64,000 nt of DNA, from contig NC_061508.1 in assembly GCF_022539505.1 (NCBI RefSeq), positions 264,622,736-264,686,735 on the forward strand. Direction: 5' to 3'. Of the stretch, positions 20,856 through 31,686 are shown one piece after another (position 1 is the first letter of the stretch; the number at the start of each line of letters is the position of its first letter). Under the pieces are notes generated by a model. That model did not search any database. It was given only the letters and a program-made list of their open reading frames with translations, and was not told where the DNA came from. Both the position numbers and the translations under genes were made by a program. The stretch comes from Lolium rigidum. Its lineage: Eukaryota; Streptophyta; Magnoliopsida; Poales; Poaceae.

Positions 20856-23800
20856 GACTATGCCTGCGGAGGTTCAAAATGGGTACTTGATAGTGGATGT
20901 ACAAGTCATATGACCGGCGGCAAGAACCTCGTCAAGGAGTTGAGGCCTAACATAAATGATATCACCGTCTCCTTTGGCGATAATTCTACATCCGAGGTAT
21001 TGGGTTTTGGCAAGGTTGTGGTTGCACACAACATTACTCTTGTGGATGTCATGCTTGTCAAAACCCTTGGTTACAATTTGCTTTCCGTTTCCGCCCTTGG
21101 CAAGATGGGTTTCGCCGTCTTTATTGATAATGATATTGTGGTCCTCTTGTGGAGCAAGACTCTAAAAGTCGCTTTCGTTGGGTATCGCGAACACAACTTG
21201 TATGTGGTGGACTTTTCGGGGACCACCACGACAAGTGCGATGTGCCTATTCGGAAAGGAGGACGTGGGTTGGTTGTGGCATCGCCGCCTAGCCCATGTCA
21301 ACATGAGAACTTTGCAAAGTCTTCACAAGGGGAACCATATTGTGGGACTAATGGAAAATGTGTCCTTTGCCAAAGATCGTGTTTGTAGGGCTTGTGTTGA
21401 AGGCAAAATGCATGACTCTCCGCATCCAAGCAAGACTATCATCTCTTCCAAGAGGATCCTGGAGCTCCTTCATGTGGATCTCTTTGGTCCCGTCACTCAT
21501 GCAAGTCTTGGTGCGAAGAAACATTGCTTGGTGATTGTTGATGACTACTCAAGATACACTTGGGTCTACTTCCTCAAGACGAAGGATGAGACTCAACAAA
21601 TATTCATTGACTTTGCTACCGAGGTGCAACGACAACACAACCTCCTCATTATGGCAATAAGAAGTGACAACGGCTCCGAGTTCAAGAACTATACACTCAA
21701 TGATTTTCTTAGTGATGAGGGGATTCAACATCAATATTCCGCTGCTTACACCCCTCAACAAAATGGTGTTGCGGAGAGGAAGAACCGGACTCTTATGGAT
21801 ATGGCAAGATCTATGATGGCGGAGTATAAATCCCGCTATAACTTTTGGGCGGAAGCTATCTCCACCGCTTGCCACTCTTCTAACCGGCTCTATCTCCGCA
21901 AGGGCTTGAACAAGACTCCATATGAAATACTCACCAGGAACAAGCCTAATATCTCATACTTCAAGGTGTTCGGGTGTAAGTGTTTCTACAAAATCAAAGG
22001 AGTTCGTTTGTCTAAATTTGCTCCTAAAGCTTTGGAGGGTATATTTGTTGGTTACGGTGCCGAATCTCACACTTATAGAATCTTTGATGTATCCTCCGGG
22101 ATTATCATTGAATCTTGTAGTGTGAAGTTCGAAGAAAATGATGGCTCCCAAGTGGGGCAAGTTGATGTTTGTGCAGGTGATGAAATACCTCAAGATGCCA
22201 TAGTAAGAATGGGTGTGGAATTTTTCCGCCCCATTGAGGGACACGGTGTGGCATCTCGGGAAGAACTATGCTCTACCACGGTGGAGCCCTCATCTTCTCA
22301 ACATCAACAAACCCTACCTAGTGAAGCAAATGATGCACCAAACCAAGAACAAGAACAAGACCCTCCCTCTTGTGTGCAAGATCAAGGACAAGATCAAGGT
22401 CAAGATCAACCAAGCTTTCATAATGGCTCCAATGAGGATCCAATCAACTCTTGCCCTTCTCCGAATATTGTTCAAGATCAAGCACATGAGATTGAGCAAC
22501 CCCAAGCAATTGAGGAAGCTCAAGTTCAAGGTCAAGACGGGGACCCAAATGATCAAGTTGATCAAGTGACACCTCCAAGGCCTAGAAAGACCAAGGAGGA
22601 GATCGAGGCCCGTCGTCTAGCAAGAACAGAAAGGAACCTCGAACTTCGTGGACACACTCATGACAAGGTTCTTGGTGATGTAAGGGCAAAGGTTTCCACA
22701 AGAAGGCAATTGGTGAACTTTAGTCATCATCATGCTTATATGTCCTTAGTGGAACCCAAGAAAGTGTTTGAAGCCCTTGAAGATTCGGATTGGTTGGAAG
22801 CTATGCATGAAGAACTCAACAACTTCAAGCGCAACAAAGTGTGGACTTTAGTAAAGAAGCCAAAGGAGTGCCGCAATGTTATAGGCACTAAACGGATTTT
22901 CAAGAACAAGCAAGATGAGTTTGGAAATGTTGTGAGGAACAAGGCAAGATTGGTGGCTCAAGGGTTCTCTCAAGTTGAGGGAATTGACTTTGGAGAAACC
23001 TATGCTCCCGTGGCTCGCCTTGAGTCCATCCGTATCCTTCTTGCTTATGCTTCGCATCATAACTTTAAGTTACAACAAATGGATGTGAAAAGTGCTTTTC
23101 TTAATGGCCCTTTGCATGAAGAGGTTTATGTTAAGCAACCCCCGGGGTTCGAGGATCTCAACTTCCCTAACCATGTCTACAAGCTTGATAAAGCACTTTA
23201 TGGTCTCAAACAAGCTCCTAGAGCTTGGTACAAGCACCTTAAGGAATTGTTGGTAGACCGTGGGTTTGATGTTGGGCTAATCGACCCCACTCTTTTTACT
23301 AAGAGGGTCAATGGGGAGCTTTTCGTTTGCCAATTATATGTTGATGATATTATATTTGGCTCTACTAACAAAGCTTTCAATGATGAATTATCAAAGCTTA
23401 TGACCGATAGGTTTGAGATGTCTATGATGGGAGAGATGAAGTTCTTCCTTGGTTTTGAGATCAAGCAATTGAGGGAAGGAACCTTCATCAACCAAGCAAA
23501 ATATCTCCAAGACATGCTCAAGAGGTTCAAGATGACCGAGATGAAGGGTGTGGCCACTCCTATGGTTACCAAATGTCATCTTGCACTAGATCCCAATGGT
23601 AAAGAGGTGGATCAAAAGGTATATCGCTCCATGATTGGATCGTTGCTTTACCTTTGTGCATCTAGACCGGACATAGTGTTGAGTTTTGGTGTGTGTGCAA
23701 GGTATCAAGCTTCTCCTAAGGAGAGCCACATGATGGCTCTCAAAAGAATCTTTCGATATTTGGTTGATACCCCAAGATATGGTATTTGGTACCCCAAAGG

Positions 23801-24290
23801 CTCAAGCTTTATTCTCAATGGTTATACCGATGCGGATTGGGCGGGTGACAAGGATGATAGGAAATCAACTTCCGGGGCTTGCCAATTCCTTGGTAGGTCC
23901 TTGGTGTGTTGGTCTTCTAAGAAGCAAAATTGTATATCTCTCTCCACCGCCGAAGCCGAATATGTTGCCGCCGCAAGTGGATGCACTCAATTGTTATGGA
24001 TGAGGCAAACTTTAAAGGAATACGGTGTCATTTGTGACAAAGTGCCTCTATTATGTGACAATGAAAGTGCCATCAAGATTGCCTATAATCCGGTGCAACA
24101 TTCAAGAACGAAGCATATTGAGATCCGGAATCATTTCATTAGGGATCATGTTGCCCGTGGTGATATTGAGCTTATCTATGTTCCAACCAAAGATCAACTT
24201 GCCGATATATTCACGAAGCCTCTTGATGAAGCAAGGTTCACTTATTTGAGGAATGAGCTAAATATCATTGATTCAAGGAGTATAGCTTGA
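20856..24290 (+). CDS. Sirevirus Pol: protease, integrase, reverse transcriptase, RNase H
   Basis: A single uninterrupted frame of about 1144 codons, with its first Met at 20910. Protease motif [11 protein letters not shown] is at the start. Integrase follows with an H...H/C-x2-C finger ([10 protein letters not shown] ... CRACVEGK) and catalytic D, D, E in [19 protein letters not shown] and [10 protein letters not shown]. Gln/Asp-rich linker repeats follow. The copia RT has the YVDD box at 23337-23348. RNase H shows [15 protein letters not shown] and SRTKHIEI. All catalytic residues are present. It is not in frame with Gag: Gag stops at 20845 and the Pol frame has a TAG at 20853, so the expression route is unclear. 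Confidence 0.93.
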   Translation, partial: DYACGGSKWVLDSGCTSHMTGGKNLVKELRPNINDITVSFGDNSTSEVLGFGKVVVAHNITLVDVMLVKTLGYNLLSVSALGKMGFAVFIDNDIVVLLWSKTLKVAFVGYREHNLYVVDFSGTTTTSAMCLFGKEDVGWLWHRRLAHVNMRTLQSLHKGNHIVGLMENVSFAKDRVCRACVEGKMHDSPHPSKTIISSKRILELLHVDLFGPVTHASLGAKKHCLVIVDDYSRYTWVYFLKTKDETQQIFIDFATEVQRQHNLLIMAIRSDNGSEFKNYTLNDFLSDEGIQHQYSAAYTPQQNGVAERKNRTLMDMARSMMAEYKSRYNFWAEAISTACHSSNRLYLRKGLNKTPYEILTRNKPNISYFKVFGCKCFYKIKGVRLSKFAPKALEGIFVGYGAESHTYRIFDVSSGIIIESCSVKFEENDGSQVGQVDVCAGDEIPQDAIVRMGVEFFRPIEGHGVASREELCSTTVEPSSSQHQQTLPSEANDAPNQEQEQDPPSCVQDQGQDQGQDQPSFHNGSNEDPINSCPSPNIVQDQAHEIEQPQAIEEAQVQGQDGDPNDQVDQVTPPRPRKTKEEIEARRLARTERNLELRGHTHDKVLGDVRAKVSTRRQLVNFSHHHAYMSLVEPKKVFEALEDSDWLEAMHEELNNFKRNKVWTLVKKPKECRNVIGTKRIFKNKQDEFGNVVRNKARLVAQGFSQVEGIDFGETYAPVARLESIRILLAYASHHNFKLQQMDVKSAFLNGPLHEEVYVKQPPGFEDLNFPNHVYKLDKALYGLKQAPRAWYKHLKELLVDRGFDVGLIDPTLFTKRVNGELFVCQLYVDDIIFGSTNKAFNDELSKLMTDRFEMSMMGEMKFFLGFEIKQLREGTFINQAKYLQDMLKRFKMTEMKGVATPMVTKCHLALDPNGKEVDQKVYRSMIGSLLYLCASRPDIVLSFGVCARYQASPKESHMMALKRIFRYLVDTPRYGIWYPKGSSFILNGYTDADWAGDKDDRKSTSGACQFLGRSLVCWSSKKQNCISLSTAEAEYVAAASGCTQLLWMRQTLKEYGVICDKVPLLCDNESAIKIAYNPVQHSRTKHIEIRNHFIRDHVARGDIELIYVPTKDQLADIFTKPLDEARFTYLRNELNIIDSRSIA

Positions 24291-25469
24291 CCATCTTGCA
24301 AACACACCTTTGTCTCAAAACTTTATTTGGTTTAGATGTGGGCATGGACATAGGGGGAGTGTGGTTTAAATTATTGAGCTATCCCTCCCCCCATAATGCC
24401 AACATTAAGAAATCTTTCTCCTTATATCATATGTTGATATGTGAGCTTCAATGATGAGTAATGGCTTGGACCCAAGATATATCTTCGCGGTGCCATGCCA
24501 TAACACTCATATATGGTGGCCTAGGCCACCGCACTCTTCTTTGTGAAGAGTTGGAGTAATTTGGGACTTTATTGGACTTCATTTGACTATCTCTTGTTCT
24601 TATGGGAAATCACTCATGTTTGGTCTTCATTTGCAATATTTTGCAAATATGAGTGAAATTGTACCATCAACAGTGTGTTCTTTCTATCCTAAGCCCCACC
24701 TTTCCTAAAAGAAACCATTTCTATCTACATACACTAAAACTCTGCTTTTTCGAGGGTTTGTTGGGCTGTAGGCAGCTTCGGCGGCACTACCGGTGCCTTC
24801 TCACCGGCACTGCCGGTGGCACCGGCACTGCCGGCCTCGGTTGGGCGGCACTACCGCTGTTGCGGTGGGTTATGTTGAGGGCCCGCAGGGGGAGTTAGGG
24901 CAAGTGCCTCTTTCTCCCCCATCGTGTGTCTTCCTCCTCTCACCCGACCCCAGCCGCCGCCGCCGTCGCTCCCGCTCTCCGGCCGCCGTCCCGGGACCTC
25001 CTTCCTCCTCTGGTCGGTGGATCCGGGCAGGGCCCTCTCTCCTCCATGGCTTCCTCCTCCGGTTAGCTTCCTCTCCTCTCTCTCCCTCTCTAGAATGGGT
25101 TGACCTCTCTAGAAGAAAGAAGGATGGATGAATCTCTCCGATAGTTTTGCCATAGAGGTGGATGATCTTGTACATTGTGCTGTGAAAACTTGAGGAACAA
25201 TGGTTGAGTCTAGAACAGATCTGGTGTGTTTTCACGTTGACCGGCACTGCCGCCCCTGTCTCACCGGCACTGCCGGAAGGGCCGGCACTGCCGGTTGGGC
25301 CGGCACTGCCGCCCATACCACCCCGGCACTGCTGGTGCAGCTGTTTCCAGATCATTTTAGCTTCTTCTCTTGTATCTTGAACATTTCATTCACCATGTTT
25401 TGATCATCATAATTGCTTTGTTTTAGTGTACCTTATCATATGCTCCTCCTACTCATTGCTCTCACAGGT
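24291..25469 (+). other. Sirevirus region between pol and the env-like frame
   Basis: Non-coding. A polypurine-like TAGGGGGAGT lies at 24351-24360. Two clusters of the CCGGCACTGCCGG palindrome lie at 24784-24852 and 25239-25336. CT-rich stretches near 24905-25090 and possible splice sites occur before the env-like frame. Sireviruses are known to carry repeated polypurine-like tracts and palindromes in such regions. Confidence 0.6.
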
Positions 25470-26781
25470 GCAGGTGGTTCTCATCGCTCTAGCTCGGGCA
25501 AACGGGCGGTACCTAGTGACTTTGAAGCCGAAATCTTACCTATGAAGAAGTCATCTCGTCGGGAGAAGAATTCCGCTCCGGCTGAACCTCGAGCTAACCT
25601 CATCCGGAGGCTGAGAGGCATGCCCGTTGGGAAGTGGCCAGATAATGAGTATGCTCGGCTGCGTCAGACCAACATCTACACCTCTCCCAAGGCCACCAAT
25701 TGCTCTGAGTTGTTCTGGACTAAGTATCAAGAGAAGACTTTTGATGATCTCTATGCAAATGCCACCTATAAAGTTGCTCCTATGCATCACCTCAACTTTG
25801 CTCACATGGATAGACACGCCAACTACTTTGCTGAAGCTCGAGATATTTGTGAGCGAGTTTGGTCTTTTTCCTCCGATGAAGTTTCAACATCCTTACTCGT
25901 GTGGATGTGATTGGGCAATTCTTTGCCACGAGTTTATGTTGACAATGATGATGCCAAGACTATGACTTGGATGACAGAAGGTCGCATGTTGCATGGCACT
26001 TGGGACCAATTTGCAGCTTGTCTTGGTTATCCGGTGCTCACTGGCAATGAAGATGGCTATTTTAGAGCCCACAACACTCCCAAGCCCATTGAGAAGGCTC
26101 TCCTTGCTGATCTTTATCTTGAAGGAGAAGTGGTATATGGTTCTCAGAAATTCCTTCGTCCGGTGTATGACATCCTTCTCCGCATTTACCGAGAGGTCCT
26201 TAATCCCAAGGTTGGTTGCGTTGATCAGATCTATGGATACCTTGGGAACTTGTTACTTCTCTCTCACCAGCACCGTGACACTGGTATGCAGCTTGATGTG
26301 ATGGACTTTCTGTGGAATGAGTTTTGGGCATGCATAATAGCTCGCAAGGCCCTCGTTTTTGCTCCCTACTTCATGTTCTTCATATGCTCTCGTTGGGACA
26401 ATGCTGGATATGGCAAACTCTCTCGATGAGGTTACTCTTCTACCTCACAAGGCCAAGGATCTCAAGGTCAAGACTCATGCTAATCCTCCTCGTCTTCCCA
26501 ATGATGAGGAGTCTGCCCAAGAAGACTCTGATATGGAGTATGCTCCCCCTGCTGACAATGGTTGGGTTGCTCGTATAGAGGCCAAGTTGGCCAAGATGTT
26601 CTGTCTCAAGACCGACATCAACAGGCGTCAGTATCAAGCTCATAGGGAGCGGAAAATGGACAGGAGGAACACAAAGCTCATCATGCGCAAGTTGGATATT
26701 CCTGTTGAGAGTGGATCTGAGGAGGTCATCACTCTCGAAGAAGAATGGCTCTCTAAGCATGGCAATGTGACTCGAATTTGA
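25470..26781 (+). pseudogene. Sirevirus env-like frame, broken
   Basis: Coding signal is spread over three plus-strand frames: about 25470-25910, 25911-26429 and 26359-26781. The first begins GSHRSSSGKRAV after a possible CAG acceptor and is basic, then acidic/aromatic. The second is a mixed soluble-looking region with repeated Leu-rich stretches. The last is acidic, then basic. At least two frameshifts, near 25860 and 26390, break it. I see no convincing signal peptide or fusion peptide; the 'env-like' label follows its position after pol, as in SIRE-type elements. Function unknown. Confidence 0.55.
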
Positions 26782-27568
26782 ACAGCTTGGGCTTCCCGGT
26801 CCTTCTCGCCGTCGGCGCCCCTAGTGATGATGTTGAGCCCGCCGAGTCTGATGATGATGAAGATACGGAGGAATCCTCCGAGGATGATTGAGTTTTCATG
26901 GGACGATGTAGCATCGCTTCTTTTCTCCTTTTTGGTGTCTTGATGCCAAAGGGGCAGAAGAAGGTCTAGTAGGACTTGCACGGGATTTGCTAGGGTTTGA
27001 GGGCACAAGCATTTGCTTTTTATCTTTCCGTTAATATCTTTCCGTTAAAGCTTGTGTCCTCCGTTTACCTTCTATGTTTATGTTGAACCTTATCTTGTGT
27101 TTTATGTGTTCTTTGTGTGGTGAGCAAGACTTTTTAGTGAGTGAACTATTGCTATGGTCTTCGGTATTCTATATGGTTGAAAGTATTGTTATGAATTGGC
27201 TTGATCATCTTATATCCCATATTGTCTATGGATTCATCTACTTGATATGATCATGGGACTCTTGTTCATGAAATTGAGACTATTGTCTTGTATTGTTGAG
27301 GATGTCAGTATGCAAGGGTATGATCTTAACATCTCAACTTTTATCTTTTTCCATACATTATCTATCATATACATATTATGAGCATTGTGCTTTCTACCTT
27401 GAAAGTTGGAGTTGCTCCATACCCAATGTGTGCATCAATATTCGTGCCTAAATTTCTCGCATGCACACATCTAGGGGGAGTTTCTCTCTTATGTCAAGCA
27501 CAATGATATTCTTGCTCTATTCTTTGCAAAATCCCGGTATTGTCATCAAACGCCAAAAAGGGGGAGAT
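26782..27568 (+). other. Sirevirus 3' non-coding region and polypurine tract
   Basis: An acidic codon stretch near 26830-26890 (DDEDTEESSEDD) suggests the env-like frame once ran a little further. The rest is AT-rich. Purine tracts occur at 27471-27480 (CTAGGGGGAG) and at 27554-27568 (CAAAAAGGGGGAGAT), the latter directly before the 3' LTR. Confidence 0.65.
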
Positions 27569-28658
27569 TGAAACAACATTTCATGATCTCTAAGTTTTGT
27601 GTGTTTGTTAACAACACCGGTGACAATTTAACCGTGTGCTAAGTGGTTTACAGTTATGGAAAAGATACCACGGAAAATCTCGACCCACTCAAAAAGGAAG
27701 AAAAGAAAAGAAGGAAGAAGCTGAAACCTGGCCCTGGCCGGCACTGCCGGCAACTCTGGGCCGGCACTGCCGGTGTGTACACCCCGGCACTGCCGGCGTT
27801 TTCGGCCCGGCACTGCCGGCCTGACTGTCGACCTGCAGTTTCAGAAAAGTGGCCGGCACTGCCGGCGTCTCAAGGCCGGCACTGCCGGCATTTCACCTCC
27901 AACGGGCAGAAAAGTGGGTGGGGTATAAATACCCCCCTTCACCTACCTTGGAAGGTTGCTCAAACCCTAAGATCTTCATCCTCCATTGCTGAGCCACCAA
28001 GAACACCAAAATAGCCAGATCTCCTCCCTCAACCACCCAAATCACTTGTGCTTTGGAGAATCGAAGGAGAAGACCCCGATCTACATCCTCACCGAAGCGT
28101 TTTTCATTTCCCCTCATATGCTTGAGGGCCCCCTTGCTAGTGTTCCTCTTTGGATCCCTAGTTGATTTGTGTTGATGTATTGTTGTTGATTGTTGTGTTG
28201 TAACAGATTTGGGAGCCTCCAATTCGGTTGTGGATGTGTGCCCCAAGAACCTTGTAAAGGCCCGGTTTCCGCCTCGAGGAAATCCCTTAGTGGATGTGGG
28301 CTAGGCCTTCGTGGCGTTGCTCACAGGAGATCTGAGTGAAGCCTTCGTGGCTGTTGGTTTGGCTTGCGTAGCAACCACACTCCTCCAAACGTAGACGTAC
28401 CTTCTTGCAAAGGAAGGGAACTACGGGAATCATCTCCGTGTCATCGCGTGCTCCACTCTCGGTTACCTCTATCCCATTCTATCTTCTATATATTGCGTAG
28501 CTATATCTTGCTTAGTTGATAACCTTGTCATATAGGTAAATTCACTTAGTTGCATATCTAGAGAATTTACCTTTGTGTCAAGCCTAAGTTGAAAAAGAAC
28601 TAAAAATTGGGTAGCACCTATTCACCCCCCCCTCTAGGTGCGGCATACGATCCTTTCA
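27569..28658 (+). repeat. 3' LTR of the Sirevirus
   Basis: Near-identical to 10172-11254. It has six CCGGCACTGCCGG palindromes between 27736 and 27888, one more than the 5' LTR. TATAAATA is at 27924-27931. It ends GATCCTTTCA, followed by the CTTCT target duplication. Confidence 0.92.
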
Positions 28659-28663
28659 CTTCT

Positions 28664-29389
28664 CCCCTCCAGGAGCCTGCTACAAGTGAGGGGAACGCGG
28701 ACCCTAATAATGAAGATCACCGTGACGAGGGGATTTCACCTTGCCTCCCGTATTGGAAAACCCCGACGCCAGCAACACGGGAGCCGGTTCAGATGAAGCC
28801 GGGCGGTCGGAACCTTTAGTGGTTCTGCCCATCCTTGAAAAGATTCTTGAAGTCCCAGCTGCCTCACCAACGAAGACTACCTCCTCCACACCACCGGTAG
28901 GTTCTGCGCCGGCCTCTTCTACCAAGGGCCCAGCTATTCCGCCGTCGGCCTCTTCCAAGAAGCCGCCAACTGCTCCTCCTGCTAAGAAGACCTCCTCACG
29001 AAGGGGCACAACAATCACTGCGGAGCAGTCTTCCGGCGCCGTTCATGCCGCGGTGGCCCAACCCACCAACTCTCAAGCCCTCACGCTGCATACTGGCCGA
29101 GCTGCGGCTTCGATCAGCGAGAGGATCTCGGCGCAAACAGGCCGGATCATCGAGTTGAACTGTGGCGAGGCCAACCTGGGCGCGCTTCAAAGGTACGCCA
29201 ATGAATGGAATGTCTCGGACATGACTGAGACTACCCTCGGCCTGGGCAAGGATGGGCAGCCCGTGGTGGACACCTGCGGCCCCGGAACACGGTGCAACAC
29301 ATGAACAGGCTTAAGCGCTGTATGCGCGACTTCGACAACGCATGATACGATGTCGACAAGAACGTGCTGGTAAGTTCCTCTTCTGGATT
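28664..29389 (+). pseudogene. Antisense gene of the truncated Tat element, 3' exons
   Basis: Continues the exon cut at 10171. It reads through an Ala/Pro/Ser/Lys-rich region (PASSTKGPAIPPSASSKKPP, positions ~28910-28985), then HTGRAAASISERISAQTGRI and LGALQRYANEWNVSDMTETT. A frameshift near 29275 and an in-frame TGA near 29343 break it. The exon ends at GTG|GTAAGTTCC around 29369. The region corresponds to the E3 segment of the Tat antisense gene at 40079-40913. Confidence 0.6.
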
Positions 29390-29562
29390 TCAACTTTATC
29401 CTTATTCTAAACTATTTTCAACTTGGATCTTGTAGATGTATCCTCATAGTCCCCTAGTTTCGGGTTAAGCACGCAGTACTTAGCGCGGAACTTGCTCAAA
29501 AAACAGGCATACATAGTCCCGAGTTTCGGGTTGAGTATGCAGTGCGTTGCTAAGGCGTCACA
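29390..29562 (+). repeat. Intronic tandem repeat and broken end of the Tat element
   Basis: After the exon, two copies of a ~67-base unit (ATAGTCCC...GTTTCGGGTT(A/G)AG...GCAGT) lie at about 29446-29513 and 29514-29562. Similarity to the element then ends at CTAAGGCGTCACA. The intact Tat element has a 70-base tandem repeat in a corresponding intron. Confidence 0.6.
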
Positions 29563-30219
29563 TTTAATTATATAAAAAGCGCATATTTAAATATTTTTAC
29601 AAGCGGATCAAAATGGCATGACTCCTTAATTTAATTATCGGGTAACATCAATTTTAAATATCTAAAATACCAACATTAAAAACCGCATTCTAATTTAAGT
29701 GATCTAATAGTAAGAATCACATGACATAAATTAATGACACTGAGGCCATATCCGCTGTTACGGAGGGAAAATATGGGAAATGCATTTTGATTCATAGTGT
29801 AGATACACCTGTTGATAAAAAATATTATTTTAAAATATATAAAGAAACTATTTTTTTTTAAAAGTTGTACACTCGCGCATTCTATATCCGTGCACAAATT
29901 GTACAAAAAGACAATTTTTGGTGCTTCAAAATGGCTTCTCAAGAGACATTTATTTATCATTTCTACACACCTCATAAAAAAGGTCTTGTCCCCACAAAAC
30001 TTTGTATACGAACTTAGAATATTGGATGTATATCCACAATTTTTTATGATTTTTTAACATATTAAAATATATTTAATATATATTTTGATAATAGGTGTAT
30101 TTGGACATATAAGCCAAAACACCATGTCAGGCAAAAGATATGTCTAACCGTCTTGGATTTAGTTATTTTAGAGGACACTCTCCTGGCTATGTAGCAAAAT
30201 TCTTAAGACGACGTGGGCC
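29563..30219. other. AT-rich sequence, no gene seen
   Basis: About 650 bases of AT-rich DNA between the broken Tat element and the PIF/Harbinger-like element. The short frames lack coding character. It may be the oldest sequence in this part of the window. Confidence 0.5.
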
Positions 30220-30222
30220 TTA

Positions 30223-30340
30223 GAGCATCTCCAGTCGCGTCCCCCAAACCGCGCCGGATCGAGCGTTTGGGGGACGTGTTTTGTTCGTGCCGCGTTTGGG
30301 GGACGTCGCTCCCCAGCTGCGTCCCCCAAACGCCTCCCCC
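30223..30340 (+). repeat. Left inverted end with subterminal repeats
   Basis: The ~25-base terminal repeat is followed by four copies of a 12-14 base word (C)GTTTGGGGGACG, two in each orientation: 30238-30249, 30263-30275, 30292-30305 and 30320-30332. Subterminal repeats of this kind often bind transposase; here that is inference. Confidence 0.7.
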
Positions 30341-30438
30341 AAATGAATATTGGTGCACGAAAATAAAGGTTTTCATTCAATTTTGATTATATATTACAAA
30401 GTTTGAATGAAAACGGCTAGATTTCATCTAAACCTAGA

Positions 30439-30474
30439 CTACTGATCGCCCGGCGGTGCATTTGACGGCCCCGA
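30439..30474 (-). pseudogene. 3' end of the transposon gene, beyond the Tat insertion
   Basis: On the minus strand 30469-30439 reads GPSNAPPGDQ and a TAG stop. The final G codon is completed by the two bases at the end of the 44032-44962 segment once the Tat element and one 5-base duplication are removed. Confidence 0.75.
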
Positions 30475-31368
30475 TGTCGGGGGGAAGACCCCGGGTAGGG
30501 CAATGGACGGTGAGCAGCCGGCTGGCCACTGGCCGGCTGGCGGCAAAGGCCGGCTGAGGAGCAGCCGGCTGGCGCCGTGGCCGGCTGGTCCGGAAGCCGG
30601 CTGGCTCTAGGTCCTAGTCGGCCTGGCTACGGCCGCCAATGCTGTAGCTGGGCCGGCTTCTACAAGCCATATCCGACTGGGGTCACGTACCTCGGACCGA
30701 CTCGAGGCTGGCGAGTCTTGCACTCTGGAAGGAACCGGGTTGGTGATCCGGGTTCCCAAAGTCCACGCTGACTTCATCTTCCGTAAGCGCGGGGCACTCG
30801 TGGAGCAATAGTGCCACGCGCCGGACAGGCCATCATGGCTTACGACGCGCCGTACGAGGCTACGGTGGCTGACGGCGACAGGGACGCTTCCTCTCCATAC
30901 CGCTGACCAAGGCAGCCGGATGGGACAGGCCATGACGCCTCAACGGCTCCTGACGTCACCGCCTCGGGAAGGAGCCGAAGCCGAAGCCGGCCAAGCCGGC
31001 TAGTAGACTATAGGGTCTTATATGTAAAGTGCCGGTGCCTATATAAGCCGCACTACCCCCTCTCGTGCGAGGAGGATCGATCATTTTACTGCTTTCACCT
31101 ACCTACAGAGCTGCCCTGAGAGAGAGACCTTCGTCTCCCTTAGCCTCCCAGGGCCAGCCGGATACAGCTCTAGGAGCACCATTGTACTGTGTGACATCTT
31201 ATACACTCTAGCGAGGAGTAGAGGTTTTACCTCCACCGGAGGGCCTCGAACCTGGGTACGTCGCCGTGTCGCTCGTGCCCATACCCGCTTCCGGATACCG
31301 CCGTGAGATCTCTCAGGAGCCCCTTCGATTAGCCACCCTATGGCATATGCCGTGACGATACCACGACA
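30475..31368 (+). repeat. 5' LTR of the Tat element
   Basis: TG...CA ends, rich in AGCCGGCTGGC words near the start. CTATATAAG at 31039-31047 is the likely TATA box. Similar to 43144-44031 with scattered changes. Confidence 0.9.
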
Positions 31369-31388
31369 TTTGGCGCTCACCGTGGGGC
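31369..31388 (+). promoter_or_regulatory. Primer-binding region of the Tat element
   Basis: TTTGGCGCTCACCGTGGGG directly follows the LTR, in the standard position for tRNA priming. I do not assign the tRNA. Confidence 0.65.
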
Positions 31389-31686
31389 TTTCAGCATCCT
31401 CGGCCGGTGTCTTCATCCGGACGGGCCTCACCATCACCACCGGCGAGCGAGTCGCTTCAGGCTTGATCCGGAGATTCGGCTCCCTCGGCTCGCGTCGGCC
31501 GACAACGCCGGCTGCTTCGCCGACCGGCCCTTCCCAGCCGGCGGCAGCGTCATCTCCTTCGGCGGTCACGACGTCTACGTCGCCACCGTCGCACCGCCGC
31601 GCTACCCGCGGCAGGTGCTGCGCTGCGCCAGCCCTCCTCCGCGAGCCGGCTGCAGCGCTCCCGTCAGCCCCGCCGTCGTGCAAGTC

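Larger units (their letters stand above)
10172..28658 (+). mobile_element. Sirevirus-type Ty1/copia retrotransposon, full length with a nested insertion
   Basis: LTRs at 10172-11254 and 27569-28658 are flanked by a perfect CTTCT target duplication (10167-10171 and 28659-28663). An initiator-tRNA-Met primer site follows the 5' LTR, and AAAAAGGGGGAGAT precedes the 3' LTR. The order is gag, protease, integrase, RT, RNase H, then a broken env-like frame. The large coiled-coil gag, the env-like frame after pol, and many palindromic CCGGCACTGCCGG motifs are Sirevirus (SIRE/Maximus) traits. A second retrotransposon (12500-19294) interrupts gag. Without it the element is about 11.7 kb. Confidence 0.92.
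6673..29562 (-). mobile_element. Truncated Tat-type Ty3/gypsy retrotransposon, split by a Sirevirus
   Basis: One LTR (6673-7423) is followed by the reverse complement of a polypurine tract and a plus-strand antisense gene with a gypsy-type transposon domain (like Pfam Transposase_28). The same order occurs in reverse in the intact Tat element at 30475-44031, so gag-pol would lie on the minus strand to the right. Gag, pol and the other LTR are absent; the element stops near 29562. Positions 10172-28658 are a later Sirevirus insertion. Confidence 0.7.

Noticed and set aside
22213..22569. Short frame inside the pol linker on the plus strand
   Set aside because: It overlaps the intact Pol frame in another phase and follows the Gln/Asp repeat; no independent evidence.
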